A stretch of 64,000 nucleotides of DNA from Gemmobacter caeruleus (GTDB taxonomy: Bacteria; Pseudomonadota; Alphaproteobacteria; Rhodobacterales; Rhodobacteraceae). The notes under the pieces were generated by a model. That model saw nothing but the letters and a program-made list of their open reading frames with translations. It ran no database searches and was not told the origin of the DNA. The position numbers and the translations under genes were made by a program. Positions 8,916-16,303 of this stretch are shown here, piece by piece; position 1 is the stretch's first letter; every line of letters begins with the position of its first letter. The stretch lies in NCBI RefSeq assembly GCF_008271655.1, contig NZ_VKKX01000022.1, positions 62,001-126,000 on the forward strand, given 5' to 3'.

Positions 8916-9015
8916 CGGGGCACCTCTGGTTCTGTCCGGGATGGCCGGGCCATAGCGCAAAGCGGCGCGCACCGCCAGCGCAAAACGACCGGCCGCGGCG
9001 CGGGGGCGGCCGCCG

Positions 9016-9073
9016 CCGGAGGGGTTTTGCACCCCTCCGGACCTCCCCGCAGGATATTTTTGAACAGATGAAG
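9016..9073 (+). repeat. Dispersed intergenic repeat, copy B
   Basis: A perfect 9-bp stem (CCGGAGGGG / CCCCTCCGG, loop TTTTGCA) is followed by ACCTCCCCGCAGGATATTTT and TGAACAGATGAAG. It lies between purS and purQ and is the only full copy whose hairpin-to-tail order runs against the flanking genes. It is nearly identical to copies C, D and E. Confidence 0.9.
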
Positions 9074-9155
9074 GAAGGGGCGGAAAAGACCGGGGGGCCA
9101 CCGGCGATGCGGCGGCCCCCCGGGGGAATGGCGCCGTGACGGAAAGGGTGGCGGA

Positions 9156-9395
9156 TCAGGCGATCTCGACCGAGTATTTCTCGATCACGGTATTGGCGAG
9201 CAGCTTTTCGCACATCGCCTTGACCTCGGCCTCGGCGGCGGCGCGGTCGGTGGCGGCGAGGTCAAGCTCGATCACCTTGCCCTGGCGCACGGCCTCCACC
9301 CCTTCGAAGCCCAGCGTGCCAAGCGCGCGGCGCACAGCCTCGCCCTGCACATCCAGCACTCCGGTTTTCAGCATCACGGTGACACGCGCTTTCAT
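9156..9395 (-). CDS. purS: Phosphoribosylformylglycinamidine synthase subunit PurS
   Basis: This 79-aa protein is the small structural subunit of the PurLSQ FGAM synthase, bridging PurL and PurQ. The opening MKARVTVMLKTGVLDVQG, the central LGTLGFEGVEAVRQGK and the end NTVIEKYSVEI are characteristic, and the length is normal for the family. It starts 11 nt after the purC stop codon, so the two are almost certainly one transcript. The ribosome site is weak (AAAGG about 8 nt upstream). Confidence 0.96.
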   Translation of the reverse strand: MKARVTVMLKTGVLDVQGEAVRRALGTLGFEGVEAVRQGKVIELDLAATDRAAAEAEVKAMCEKLLANTVIEKYSVEIA

Positions 9396-9406
9396 GGGTC
9401 GGCCTT

Positions 9407-10168
9407 TCAGTTGATCAGGGTCGGCTTGGGGGTATGGGTGACGTTCGAGGGCAGCACGCCCAGGCGGCGCGCCAGTTCGGTATAGACATCGGCCAGCGGG
9501 CCGGGTTCGCGCACCTGGCCTTCGCGGTCGGGGGTGTCGAGGCCGCGCAGATCCCACAGGCGGCAGCTGTCGGGGCTGATTTCGTCGGCCACGATCAGGC
9601 GCATGTAATCGCCTTCCCAGATCCGGCCCATTTCCAGCCGGAAATCCATCAGCCGCACGCCGACGCCCAGCATCACGCCCGAGAGAAAATCGTTCACCCG
9701 CAGCGCCAGCGCGATCATGTCATCGAGATCCTGCTGGTTGGCCCAGCCGAAGGCGATGATATGTTCCTCGGACACCATCGGATTGCCGAGCTTTTCGTCC
9801 TTGTAATAATATTCGACGATCGGGCGCGGCAGGCCCATGCCCTCGGGGATGCCGAGGCGTTGCGACAATTCGCCTGCGGCGAAGTTGCGCACCACCACCT
9901 CGACCGGGACGATCTCGGCCATGCGGACCAGCTGTTCGCGCATGTTGAGGCGGCGGATGAAGTGGGTGGGCACGCCGATGGCGTTCAGCCCGGACATGAA
10001 GAATTCGCACAGGCGGTTGTTCAGCACGCCCTTGCCATCGACCGCCGGCTGCGGATTGTCGCCCGCCGGGGCGGCATCGTCCTTGAAGTACTGGATCAGG
10101 GTGCCCGGCTCCGGCCCTTCGTAAAGGATCTTCGCCTTGCCCTCGTAAACCTTCTTGCGGCGTGCCAT
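9407..10168 (-). CDS. purC: SAICAR synthetase PurC
   Basis: This 253-aa ATP-dependent enzyme joins aspartate to CAIR to make SAICAR in de novo purine synthesis. Recognisable are the N-terminal KVYEGKAKILYEG loop, the catalytic-core segments GVPTHFIRRL, VVVRNFAAGELSQRLG and the C-terminal DEISPDSCRLWD signature. The ATG at 10168 opens MARRKKVYEGK, the conserved start; longer upstream extensions are not family-like. It is the first gene of the purC-purS(-purQ) group and diverges from the zeta-subunit gene across about 215 nt. Confidence 0.97.
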   Translation of the reverse strand: MARRKKVYEGKAKILYEGPEPGTLIQYFKDDAAPAGDNPQPAVDGKGVLNNRLCEFFMSGLNAIGVPTHFIRRLNMREQLVRMAEIVPVEVVVRNFAAGELSQRLGIPEGMGLPRPIVEYYYKDEKLGNPMVSEEHIIAFGWANQQDLDDMIALALRVNDFLSGVMLGVGVRLMDFRLEMGRIWEGDYMRLIVADEISPDSCRLWDLRGLDTPDREGQVREPGPLADVYTELARRLGVLPSNVTHTPKPTLIN

Positions 10169-10385
10169 GAACTTTCCCGAATCGCGACAGGGACGCGGGC
10201 GCCCGGCCCCCGTCCTTTTCCTGCGCCTATAGTCCAGCCCCCGCCCGCCCGCAAGGTTCGACGCCCCTGCACCCGGGCGGTGCGGCGGTGTTTCGGGCGG
10301 TTGCGCCGCGTTCTGCCCTTGCGGCGCGGCGATGGCGCGGGCATATGGAAAGGGAACCGATACCGACCTTTCAGGGGGCCTGACC

Positions 10386-10700
10386 ATGACCACCTTCGAC
10401 GATCGCGAAAAGGCGTTCGAGAACAAATTCGCCCATGACGCCGAGATGCAGTTCAAGGCCGAGGCGCGCCGCAACAAGCTGGCGGGCCTTTGGGCCGCCG
10501 ATCTGCTGGGCAAGACCGGCGAGGCCGCGAATGACTATGCCATGTCGGTGGTGATGGCCGATCTGGAGGAAGCCGGTTCGGAAGACGTGGTGCGCAAGAT
10601 CGCCGCCGATCTGGCCGGCAAGGCCAGCGCCGAGGATGTGCGCGCCAAGCTGGCGGAGCTGATGGCCGTCGCCAAGGCCCAGCTGATGTCCGAGATCTGA
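10386..10700 (+). CDS. F1-ATPase inhibitor zeta subunit (DUF1476)
   Basis: This 104-aa, largely helical, charged protein matches the DUF1476 family throughout (MTTFDDREKAFENKFAHD opening, RRNKLAGLWAADLLG, VVRKIAADLAGK). In Paracoccus denitrificans the family member is the zeta subunit, whose N-terminal segment inserts into the F1 head and blocks ATP hydrolysis by the F1Fo-ATP synthase. That function is inferred here from family membership. The start is the ATG at 10386, with AGGGGGCC upstream. A strong intrinsic terminator follows 22 nt after the stop codon, so it is probably monocistronic. Confidence 0.9.
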   Translation: MTTFDDREKAFENKFAHDAEMQFKAEARRNKLAGLWAADLLGKTGEAANDYAMSVVMADLEEAGSEDVVRKIAADLAGKASAEDVRAKLAELMAVAKAQLMSEI

Positions 10701-10721
10701 TCCGGCCCGCAGGGACCGGAG

Positions 10722-10759
10722 GCAGGGCCGCCCGCATCGCCGGGCGGCCCTGCGCTTTT
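10722..10759 (+). terminator. Intrinsic terminator of the zeta-subunit gene
   Basis: A perfect 13-bp GC-rich stem (GCAGGGCCGCCCG / CGGGCGGCCCTGC) with a 6-nt loop is followed by GCTTTT. It starts 22 nt after the upstream stop codon. Confidence 0.9.
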
Positions 10760-10855
10760 GCGGCGCCATATTGATTTGCACCGCACGCCCCGCCATGCGA
10801 AACACGACAGGACTTTCCGGCGCCCGGCGCCGCAACGGAACGGAACGAGGCTTTC

Positions 10856-11878
10856 ATGACCGACGCGCTTTCCAAACTGCTTGCCACCCGCGACTGGCTG
10901 ATGGCCGATGGCGCGACCGGCACCAACCTGTTCAACATGGGTCTGGAATCGGGCGAGCCGCCGGAGTTCTGGAACACCGACAAGCCCGACAATATCCGCG
11001 CGCTGTATCGGGGCGCGGTCGAGGCCGGGTCGGACATCTTTCTGACCAATACCTTTGGCGGCAATGCCGCGCGGCTGAAGCTGCACAATGCGCAGGGCCG
11101 TGTGCGCGAGCTGAACCGCATCGGCGCGGCACTTGGCCGCGAGATCGCGGATGCCGCCGGGCACCCGGTGGTGGTGGCCGGCTCGGTCGGACCGACGGGC
11201 GAGATCATGGCCCCGATGGGGGCGCTGACGCATGAGCTGGCGGTGGAGATCTTCCACGAACAGGCCGAGGGGCTGAAAGAGGGCGGCGCCGATGTCCTCT
11301 GGGTCGAGACGATTTCCGCCCCCGAGGAGTTTCGCGCGGCGGCCGAGGCTGCGCAGCGCGCCAACATGCCCTGGTGCGGCACCATGAGCTTTGACACCGC
11401 CGGGCGCACCATGATGGGGGTGACTTCGTCGGATCTGGCGGCGCTGGTGGAAAAGCTGCCGAACCCGCCGCTGGCCTTCGGGGCGAATTGCGGCGTGGGC
11501 GCGTCGGATCTGATGCGCACGGTGCTGGGCTTCTTTGCCCAGGGGTCGGAGCGGCCGGTGATCGCCAAGGGCAATGCCGGCATTCCGCGTTATCAGGATG
11601 GTGCGATCCATTATGACGGCACGCCGGAACTGATGGCGGAATATGCCGTGCTGGCGCGCGATGCCGGGGTGCGGATCATCGGCGGCTGCTGCGGCACCAT
11701 GCCCGAACATCTGCGCGCCATGCGTGCCGCGCTGGAAAGCCGCCCCAAGGGGCCGCGCCCGACGCTGGAGGATATCTCGGCCAAGCTGGGCGGCTTTTCG
11801 TCGGCCTCGGACGGGACGGGGCCGGTCTGCGGCCATGACCACGGCACCCCGCGCCGGGAACGCCGCCGCGCGCGCTGA
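10856..11878 (+). CDS. bmt: Homocysteine S-methyltransferase, part of split methionine synthase
   Basis: This 340-aa protein is a pterin-free S-methyltransferase with the three zinc cysteines of the family: C212 in GANCGVG and C278/C279 in GGCCG. In many annotations it is called betaine-homocysteine methyltransferase. In Rhodobacterales, proteins of this type act as the homocysteine-binding part of a MetH split into separate polypeptides, working with a free corrinoid protein. A corrinoid protein gene sits 1.3 kb downstream on the same strand, which favours the split-MetH reading. The choline/betaine locus elsewhere in the window keeps the betaine-dependent alternative open. The C-terminus ends in an Arg-rich tail after GHDHG. 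Confidence 0.88.
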   Translation: MTDALSKLLATRDWLMADGATGTNLFNMGLESGEPPEFWNTDKPDNIRALYRGAVEAGSDIFLTNTFGGNAARLKLHNAQGRVRELNRIGAALGREIADAAGHPVVVAGSVGPTGEIMAPMGALTHELAVEIFHEQAEGLKEGGADVLWVETISAPEEFRAAAEAAQRANMPWCGTMSFDTAGRTMMGVTSSDLAALVEKLPNPPLAFGANCGVGASDLMRTVLGFFAQGSERPVIAKGNAGIPRYQDGAIHYDGTPELMAEYAVLARDAGVRIIGGCCGTMPEHLRAMRAALESRPKGPRPTLEDISAKLGGFSSASDGTGPVCGHDHGTPRRERRRAR

Positions 11879-11905
11879 TCCCCCCGGGGTCAGTCCGAGG
11901 CGGGG

Positions 11906-12991
11906 TCAGAACAGCGACAACTGGTCGCCCGGCTGGTCCGGGCGGCGAAACAGGTCGGTGCGCAAGGGCGGCTGCGGCACGGTCAGCCCCTCGTGCGTGC
12001 AGGCCTTGGCAAAGCGCTGTGCGATCAGGTCGGACCACAGCCCCTCGCCGCGCATGCGCCGGCCCCATTGCGGGTCATAGTCGCGCCCGCCATGCACCTC
12101 GCGGATGCGGGCCATGACCTTGGCGGCGCGGCCGGGCAGCCGCGTTTCCAGCCAGTCGCGCACCATCGGCGCCACCTCCAGCGGCAGGCGCAGCATGATC
12201 CAGCTTGCCGCCACCGCCCCCTCCGCCCGCGCGGCCGCCAGGATCGATTCCAGTTCCGCATCGGTCAGGCCCGGGATCACCGGCGCCACCATGACACGCA
12301 CCGGCACGCCGGCCGCGCTCAGCCGTCGGATCACCTCCAGCCGCGATTGCGGCGCGGGGCAGCGCGGCTCCATCGCGCGGGCCAGCCCCGCATCCAGCGT
12401 GGTGACGGAAATGCCCACCCGCACCAGCCCCGCCGCCGCCATGGGCGCCAGCAGATCGAGGTCGCGGGTGATCAGCGCGCCCTTGGTGGTGATGGCGACC
12501 GGGTGGTTCCAGTCATGCAGCACCCGCAGCACCTCGCGCATCACGCGATGCGTGGCCTCGCAGGGTTGATAGGGGTCGGTATTGGTGCCGATCGCCACCG
12601 GTGCCACCGCATAGCCCTTGCGCCCGATCTCGCGCGCCAGCACCGCCCCGATACCGGGCCGCGCAATCAGCCGCGTTTCAAAATCCAGTCCGGGCGACAG
12701 GTTGAGCCAGGCATGGCTTGGCCGGGCAAAACAATAGACGCAGCCATGTTCGCAGCCGCGATAGGGGTTCACGCTGCGGTCAAAGGGCAGATCGGGCGAA
12801 CGGTTCCAACTCAGCGCCGAACGCGGCCGTTCGATCCGCACCTCGGTGCGCAGCAGCCGCTCCTCCTCGGGCAGATCCCAGCCGTCATCGACCGCGACGC
12901 GGGTCTCGCGCTCATACCGGCCGGTCGCATTGTCCAGCGCGCCCCGGCCCCTGACCCGCAATTCCGGGCGCAATGCGGTTTCCCTGCTCAT
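11906..12991 (-). CDS. PA0069-family radical SAM protein (spore photoproduct lyase-like)
   Basis: This 361-aa protein contains the radical SAM cluster motif C80-x3-C84-x2-C87 in the stretch GCEHGCVYCFARPSHAW, which typifies the PA0069 group related to spore photoproduct lyase SplB. The NPYRGCEHGC context and the following GTNTDPYQPCE are diagnostic. The substrate is unknown; a DNA-repair role has been suggested by resemblance to SplB. An alphaproteobacterial-type LexA box lies 12-26 nt upstream of the ATG, which supports DNA-damage control. The gene is inserted in opposite orientation between the two split methionine synthase genes. Confidence 0.9.
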   Translation of the reverse strand: MSRETALRPELRVRGRGALDNATGRYERETRVAVDDGWDLPEEERLLRTEVRIERPRSALSWNRSPDLPFDRSVNPYRGCEHGCVYCFARPSHAWLNLSPGLDFETRLIARPGIGAVLAREIGRKGYAVAPVAIGTNTDPYQPCEATHRVMREVLRVLHDWNHPVAITTKGALITRDLDLLAPMAAAGLVRVGISVTTLDAGLARAMEPRCPAPQSRLEVIRRLSAAGVPVRVMVAPVIPGLTDAELESILAAARAEGAVAASWIMLRLPLEVAPMVRDWLETRLPGRAAKVMARIREVHGGRDYDPQWGRRMRGEGLWSDLIAQRFAKACTHEGLTVPQPPLRTDLFRRPDQPGDQLSLF

Positions 12992-13002
12992 GATCTATAT
13001 TA

Positions 13003-13017
13003 GAACTTTTCATGAAC
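13003..13017 (-). promoter_or_regulatory. Candidate LexA (SOS) box upstream of radical SAM gene
   Basis: On the minus strand GTTCATGAAAAGTTC matches the alphaproteobacterial LexA operator GTTC-N7-GTTC exactly. It ends 11 nt before the start codon of the radical SAM gene, where bound repressor would block transcription. Confidence 0.65.
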
Positions 13018-13044
13018 AAAAGGCAAGCGCGCCGCCGCATGGCC

Positions 13045-13073
13045 CTTGACTGTCGCCTTTGCCTGCGGCCATG
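13045..13073 (+). promoter_or_regulatory. Weak candidate promoter for the corrinoid protein gene
   Basis: TTGACT is followed after 17 nt by CCATGT, giving a leader of about 65 nt before the corrinoid protein start. Only the first hexamer is a good match. Confidence 0.3.
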
Positions 13074-13145
13074 TCGCAAAGTGAAAAGTGGCGCTGTCGC
13101 AAACGGCGCATGCAGGCACAAACAGTCATCCCGCAGGAGCCGACC

Positions 13146-13838
13146 ATGGCCGACGAAGACGATATCATCCTGTCCGAACTGAACGACGACGAACTCGTCC
13201 TTCAGATGCATGACGACCTCTATGACGGTCTGAAGGAAGAAATCGAGGAAGGCGTCAATATCCTGCTGGAACGCGGCTGGGCGCCCTATGACGTGCTGAC
13301 CAAGGCGCTTGTCGCCGGCATGACCATCGTCGGCGCCGATTTCCGCGACGGTATCCTGTTCGTCCCCGAGGTGCTGCTGGCCGCGAATGCGATGAAGGCC
13401 GGCATGGCCATCCTCAAGCCGCTCTTGGCCGAAACCGGCGCGCCCCGCATGGGCAAGATGGTCATCGGCACCGTCAAGGGCGACATCCACGACATCGGCA
13501 AGAACCTTGTCGGCATGATGATGGAAGGCGCGGGCTTCGAGGTGCTGGATCTCGGCATCAACAACTCGGTCGAGAAATACCTTGAGGCGCTCGAGGCCGA
13601 AAAGCCCGATATCCTCGGCATGTCGGCGCTGCTGACCACCACCATGCCCTATATGAAGGTCGTGATCGACACGATGAAGGAAAAGGGCATGCGCGAGGAA
13701 TATATCGTGCTGGTCGGCGGCGCGCCGCTGAACGAGGAATTCGGCAAGGCGATCGGCGCCGATGGCTATTGCCGTGACGCCGCCGTGGCGGTCGAGATGG
13801 CCAAGTCGATGGTCGCGCGCAAGCACAACACGATGTGA
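13146..13838 (+). CDS. Corrinoid (B12-binding) protein, part of split methionine synthase
   Basis: This 230-aa protein has an N-terminal helical cap domain (about 20-95) and a Rossmann-like cobalamin-binding domain with GDIHDIGKNLV. In that motif D113-x-H115-x2-G118 is the DxHxxG signature whose histidine ligates cobalt. The downstream GMSALLTTT and LVGGAPLN segments complete the family pattern. The family shuttles methyl groups between partner methyltransferases. In Rhodobacterales such a stand-alone protein serves as the B12-binding part of a split MetH. The ATG at 13146 has GCAGGAG at good spacing, and an intrinsic terminator follows. The pterin-binding and reactivation partners are not in the window. 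Confidence 0.9.
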   Translation: MADEDDIILSELNDDELVLQMHDDLYDGLKEEIEEGVNILLERGWAPYDVLTKALVAGMTIVGADFRDGILFVPEVLLAANAMKAGMAILKPLLAETGAPRMGKMVIGTVKGDIHDIGKNLVGMMMEGAGFEVLDLGINNSVEKYLEALEAEKPDILGMSALLTTTMPYMKVVIDTMKEKGMREEYIVLVGGAPLNEEFGKAIGADGYCRDAAVAVEMAKSMVARKHNTM

Positions 13839-13862
13839 GCGGCCCCAGGGCCCCGCAGGATC

Positions 13863-13893
13863 AGGCCCCGGCATGTCCGGGGCCTTTTGCTTT
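13863..13893 (+). terminator. Intrinsic terminator after corrinoid protein gene
   Basis: GGCCCCGG / CCGGGGCC forms an 8-bp stem with a CATGT loop, directly followed by TTTTGCTTT. It begins 25 nt after the stop codon, so the downstream DUF1638 gene needs read-through or its own start. Confidence 0.85.
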
Positions 13894-13919
13894 CCGCCCC
13901 GGTGGTTCAGGATGCACCC

Positions 13920-14567
13920 ATGACCGAGCCCGACGATTCCACCCTGACCGAACGCGGCCTGCCCCCCCAAGGCGGGCGGGTGCTGCTGCTGGCCTGCGGC
14001 GCGCTGGCGCATGAGGTGCTGGCGATCCGCCGCGCCGGCGGCTGGGATCACCTTGACCTGCACTGCCTTCCCGCCAAGCTGCATCTCTGGCCCGATCGCA
14101 TCCCGGCCGAGGTGGAAAAGGCCGTGACGGCCGCCCGCGACCAATATGCCCGCATCTTCGTGCTTTACGCCGATTGCGGCACCGGCGGGCAGTTGCAGGC
14201 CACCTGCGACCGGCTGGGGGTCGAGATGATCGCCGGCCCGCATTGCTATTCCTTCTTCGAGGGCAATGACCATTTCGCCCGCATCGCCGAGGACGAGATC
14301 ACCGCCTTCTACCTCACCGATTTCCTGACCCGGCAATTTGACGCCTTCGTCTGGCGCCCGATGGGGTTCGACAAACATCCCGAACTGATCCCGATGATGT
14401 TCGGCCATTACACCAAGCTGGTCTATCAGGCCCAGACCGACGACCCCGATCTGGACGCCCGCGCGCAACAGGCGGCAGCGCGGCTTGGCCTCGCCTATGA
14501 GCGCCGCTTTACCGGCTATGGCGATCTGGCCCCCTTCATCACCCAGGCCGCGAAAGACCCCGCATGA
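13920..14567 (+). CDS. DUF1638 family protein
   Basis: This 215-aa soluble protein matches the DUF1638 pattern: LLACGALAHEVLAIRR near residue 25, then CLPAKLHLWPDRIP, LYADCGTGG and AGPHCYSFFEG with conserved cysteines and histidine. The biochemical function is not established. The family often lies beside corrinoid-dependent methyltransferase genes, as here, so a role in corrinoid methyl transfer is plausible but unproven. The start at 13920 is chosen because it excludes the terminator hairpin. Its TGA overlaps the ATG of the next gene by 4 nt (ATGA), so the two are translationally coupled. Confidence 0.85.
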   Translation: MTEPDDSTLTERGLPPQGGRVLLLACGALAHEVLAIRRAGGWDHLDLHCLPAKLHLWPDRIPAEVEKAVTAARDQYARIFVLYADCGTGGQLQATCDRLGVEMIAGPHCYSFFEGNDHFARIAEDEITAFYLTDFLTRQFDAFVWRPMGFDKHPELIPMMFGHYTKLVYQAQTDDPDLDARAQQAAARLGLAYERRFTGYGDLAPFITQAAKDPA

Positions 14568-15934
14568 CCGATGCCGCCCTTGCCGCCCTCTCTGCCCTGC
14601 TGGGCGACCGCCTGACCACCGCCCGGGGCCCCCGCGCCGAACATGCGCAAAGCGAAACCCATGTTGCCGGCAGCCTGCCCGATGCGGTGGCCTTTCCCGA
14701 AACCACCGACGAGGTCGCGGCGATCCTGCGCATCGCGCAGGCCCATGGCCTGCCGGTGATCGGCTGGGGCGCCGGCACCTCGCTGGAGGGGCATGCGCTG
14801 GCGCTGAAGGGCGGGGTCACGGTCGATTTCGCCCGCATGGCCCGGGTGCTGGAGGTGCGGCCCGAAGACATGCTGGCGCGCGTCCAGCCCGGGATCACGC
14901 GCGAGGCGCTGAATACCGAGCTTCGCGCCACGGGCCTGTTCTTCCCGGTCGATCCCGGCGCCAATGCGTCGCTGGGCGGCATGGCCGCCACCCGCGCCTC
15001 GGGCACGACAGCGGTGCGCTATGGCACCATGCGCGACGCCGTGCTGGGGCTGGAGGTGGTGCTGGCCGATGGCACGGTGATCCGCACCGGCACAGCGGCG
15101 CCGAAATCCAGCGCAGGTTATGACCTGACCGCGCTGATGGTCGGATCCGAAGGCACGCTGGGCCTGATCACCGAACTGACCCTGCGTCTGCACGGCCAGC
15201 CCGAGGCGATCTCGGCCGCCAGTTGCGGCTTTGCCGATATGGCGGCGGCGGTCGATTGCGTGATCGAGACGATCCAGTCGGGCATCCCGATGGCACGGAT
15301 CGAATTCCTCGACCCCGCCGCGGTGGCGGCCTGCAATGCCCATTCCGGCCAAAGCCTGCCGGAAACCCCGCTGCTGCTGGTGGAATTCCACAGCTCGCCC
15401 GCCGGGGTGGCCGAACAGGCCGAACGCTTTGGCGAGATTGCCGCCAGCCATGGCAGCACCGGCTTTCGCTGGGCCGACCGCCCCGAGGATCGCAGCGCAC
15501 TGTGGCGGATGCGGCACGCGGCCTATCCCGCCTGCCTCGCCTCGCGGCCTGGCGCCACGGCGGTGGTGACGGATGTCTGCGTGCCGATCTCGCGCCTCGC
15601 GCAAGCGGTCGAGGAAACCCGCGCCGATATCGCGGCCAGCCCGATCCCCGGCCCGATCCTGGGCCATGTCGGCGATGGCAATTTCCACGCCATCCTGCTG
15701 ATCGAAAAGGATAACCCCACCGAAGCCGCCGAGGCCAGCCGCCTTGCCGCCCGCATGGCCGAGCGCGCGCTGCGCCTGGGCGGCACGGTCACCGGCGAAC
15801 ACGGGATCGGCATCGGCAAGCTGGGCTACATGCAGGCCGAACACGGGGCGGGATGGGCGGTGATGGGCGCGCTGAAACGCGCCCTCGACCCGCAAGACAT
15901 CCTCAACCCCGGCAAGCTGGTGCCGCCTCAGTAA
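14564..15934 (+). CDS. FAD-linked oxidase, D-lactate dehydrogenase / GlcD type
   Basis: This 456-aa flavoprotein belongs to the VAO/PCMH superfamily. The FAD-binding half carries PVIGWGAGTSLEGHALAL and DPGANASLGGMAATRASG. The C-terminal FAD-oxidase domain has ILGHVGDGNFHAIL with its metal-binding histidines and GTVTGEHGIGIGKLGYM. This combination fits cytochrome-linked D-lactate dehydrogenase or the glycolate oxidase GlcD subunit. No GlcE or GlcF gene adjoins it, so D-2-hydroxyacid (D-lactate) oxidation is the more likely role. It is translationally coupled to the DUF1638 gene and its tail overlaps the convergent small gene by 7 nt. Confidence 0.85.
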   Translation: MTDAALAALSALLGDRLTTARGPRAEHAQSETHVAGSLPDAVAFPETTDEVAAILRIAQAHGLPVIGWGAGTSLEGHALALKGGVTVDFARMARVLEVRPEDMLARVQPGITREALNTELRATGLFFPVDPGANASLGGMAATRASGTTAVRYGTMRDAVLGLEVVLADGTVIRTGTAAPKSSAGYDLTALMVGSEGTLGLITELTLRLHGQPEAISAASCGFADMAAAVDCVIETIQSGIPMARIEFLDPAAVAACNAHSGQSLPETPLLLVEFHSSPAGVAEQAERFGEIAASHGSTGFRWADRPEDRSALWRMRHAAYPACLASRPGATAVVTDVCVPISRLAQAVEETRADIAASPIPGPILGHVGDGNFHAILLIEKDNPTEAAEASRLAARMAERALRLGGTVTGEHGIGIGKLGYMQAEHGAGWAVMGALKRALDPQDILNPGKLVPPQ

Positions 15935-16092
15935 TAGGCGACAAAGCGGCGGCGGAAGCGGCCGCTGGAAATCTCGCGTTCGCGCATCTCCAGGTCATAG
16001 CGATTGGCGGCGCCGTCCAGATAGGCGCGCTCCATCTCTTCATCGCTGGGAATATGCAGGGCGCGCAGAATGCGGGTCATGGTCTTCAGCAT
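15928..16092 (-). CDS. Small conserved protein, DUF3563-like
   Basis: A 54-aa frame runs from ATG at 16092 to TGA at 15928 and is too short for most gene callers. It reads MLKTMTRILRALHIPSDEE, then a charged region with YDLEMREREI and an Arg-rich, aromatic tail. I recognise the PSDEEMERAYL/YDLEMREREI pattern from small conserved Rhodobacteraceae proteins resembling DUF3563. The function is unknown. It has a promoter-sized upstream gap containing nothing else coding, and converges tail-to-tail with the flavoprotein gene with a 7-nt overlap. Confidence 0.75.
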   Translation of the reverse strand: MLKTMTRILRALHIPSDEEMERAYLDGAANRYDLEMREREISSGRFRRRFVAYY

Positions 16093-16201
16093 GGCAAACC
16101 TCGTATGGTTGCCCTCCCTGATCCCTATCTAGGTCAGCACCGCTGCCCTGACCATCGCCTTTTCCGCATGGCCCCTGCCCGCCCCGCGCATGGCCCCTGC
16201 C

Positions 16202-16259
16202 CTTCATCTGTTCAAAAATATCCTGCGGGGAGGTCCGGAGGGGTGCAAAACCCCTCCGG
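16202..16259 (-). repeat. Dispersed intergenic repeat, copy C
   Basis: On the minus strand a CCGGAGGGG / CCCCTCCGG stem-loop is followed by the CGCAGGATATTTTTGAACAG tail and ATGAAG. It starts 45 nt downstream of the recN stop codon in the sense of recN transcription, where it could help termination. Confidence 0.9.
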
Positions 16260-16303
16260 CGCCCGCCAGCCCGCGCCGCGCAGGGCACAAAGCGCGCGCG
16301 CCT

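Noticed and set aside
10760-10855. Possible methionine-related riboswitch before the homocysteine methyltransferase gene
   Set aside because: No SAM-II, SAM/SAH or SAH riboswitch consensus could be matched by eye in this short leader.
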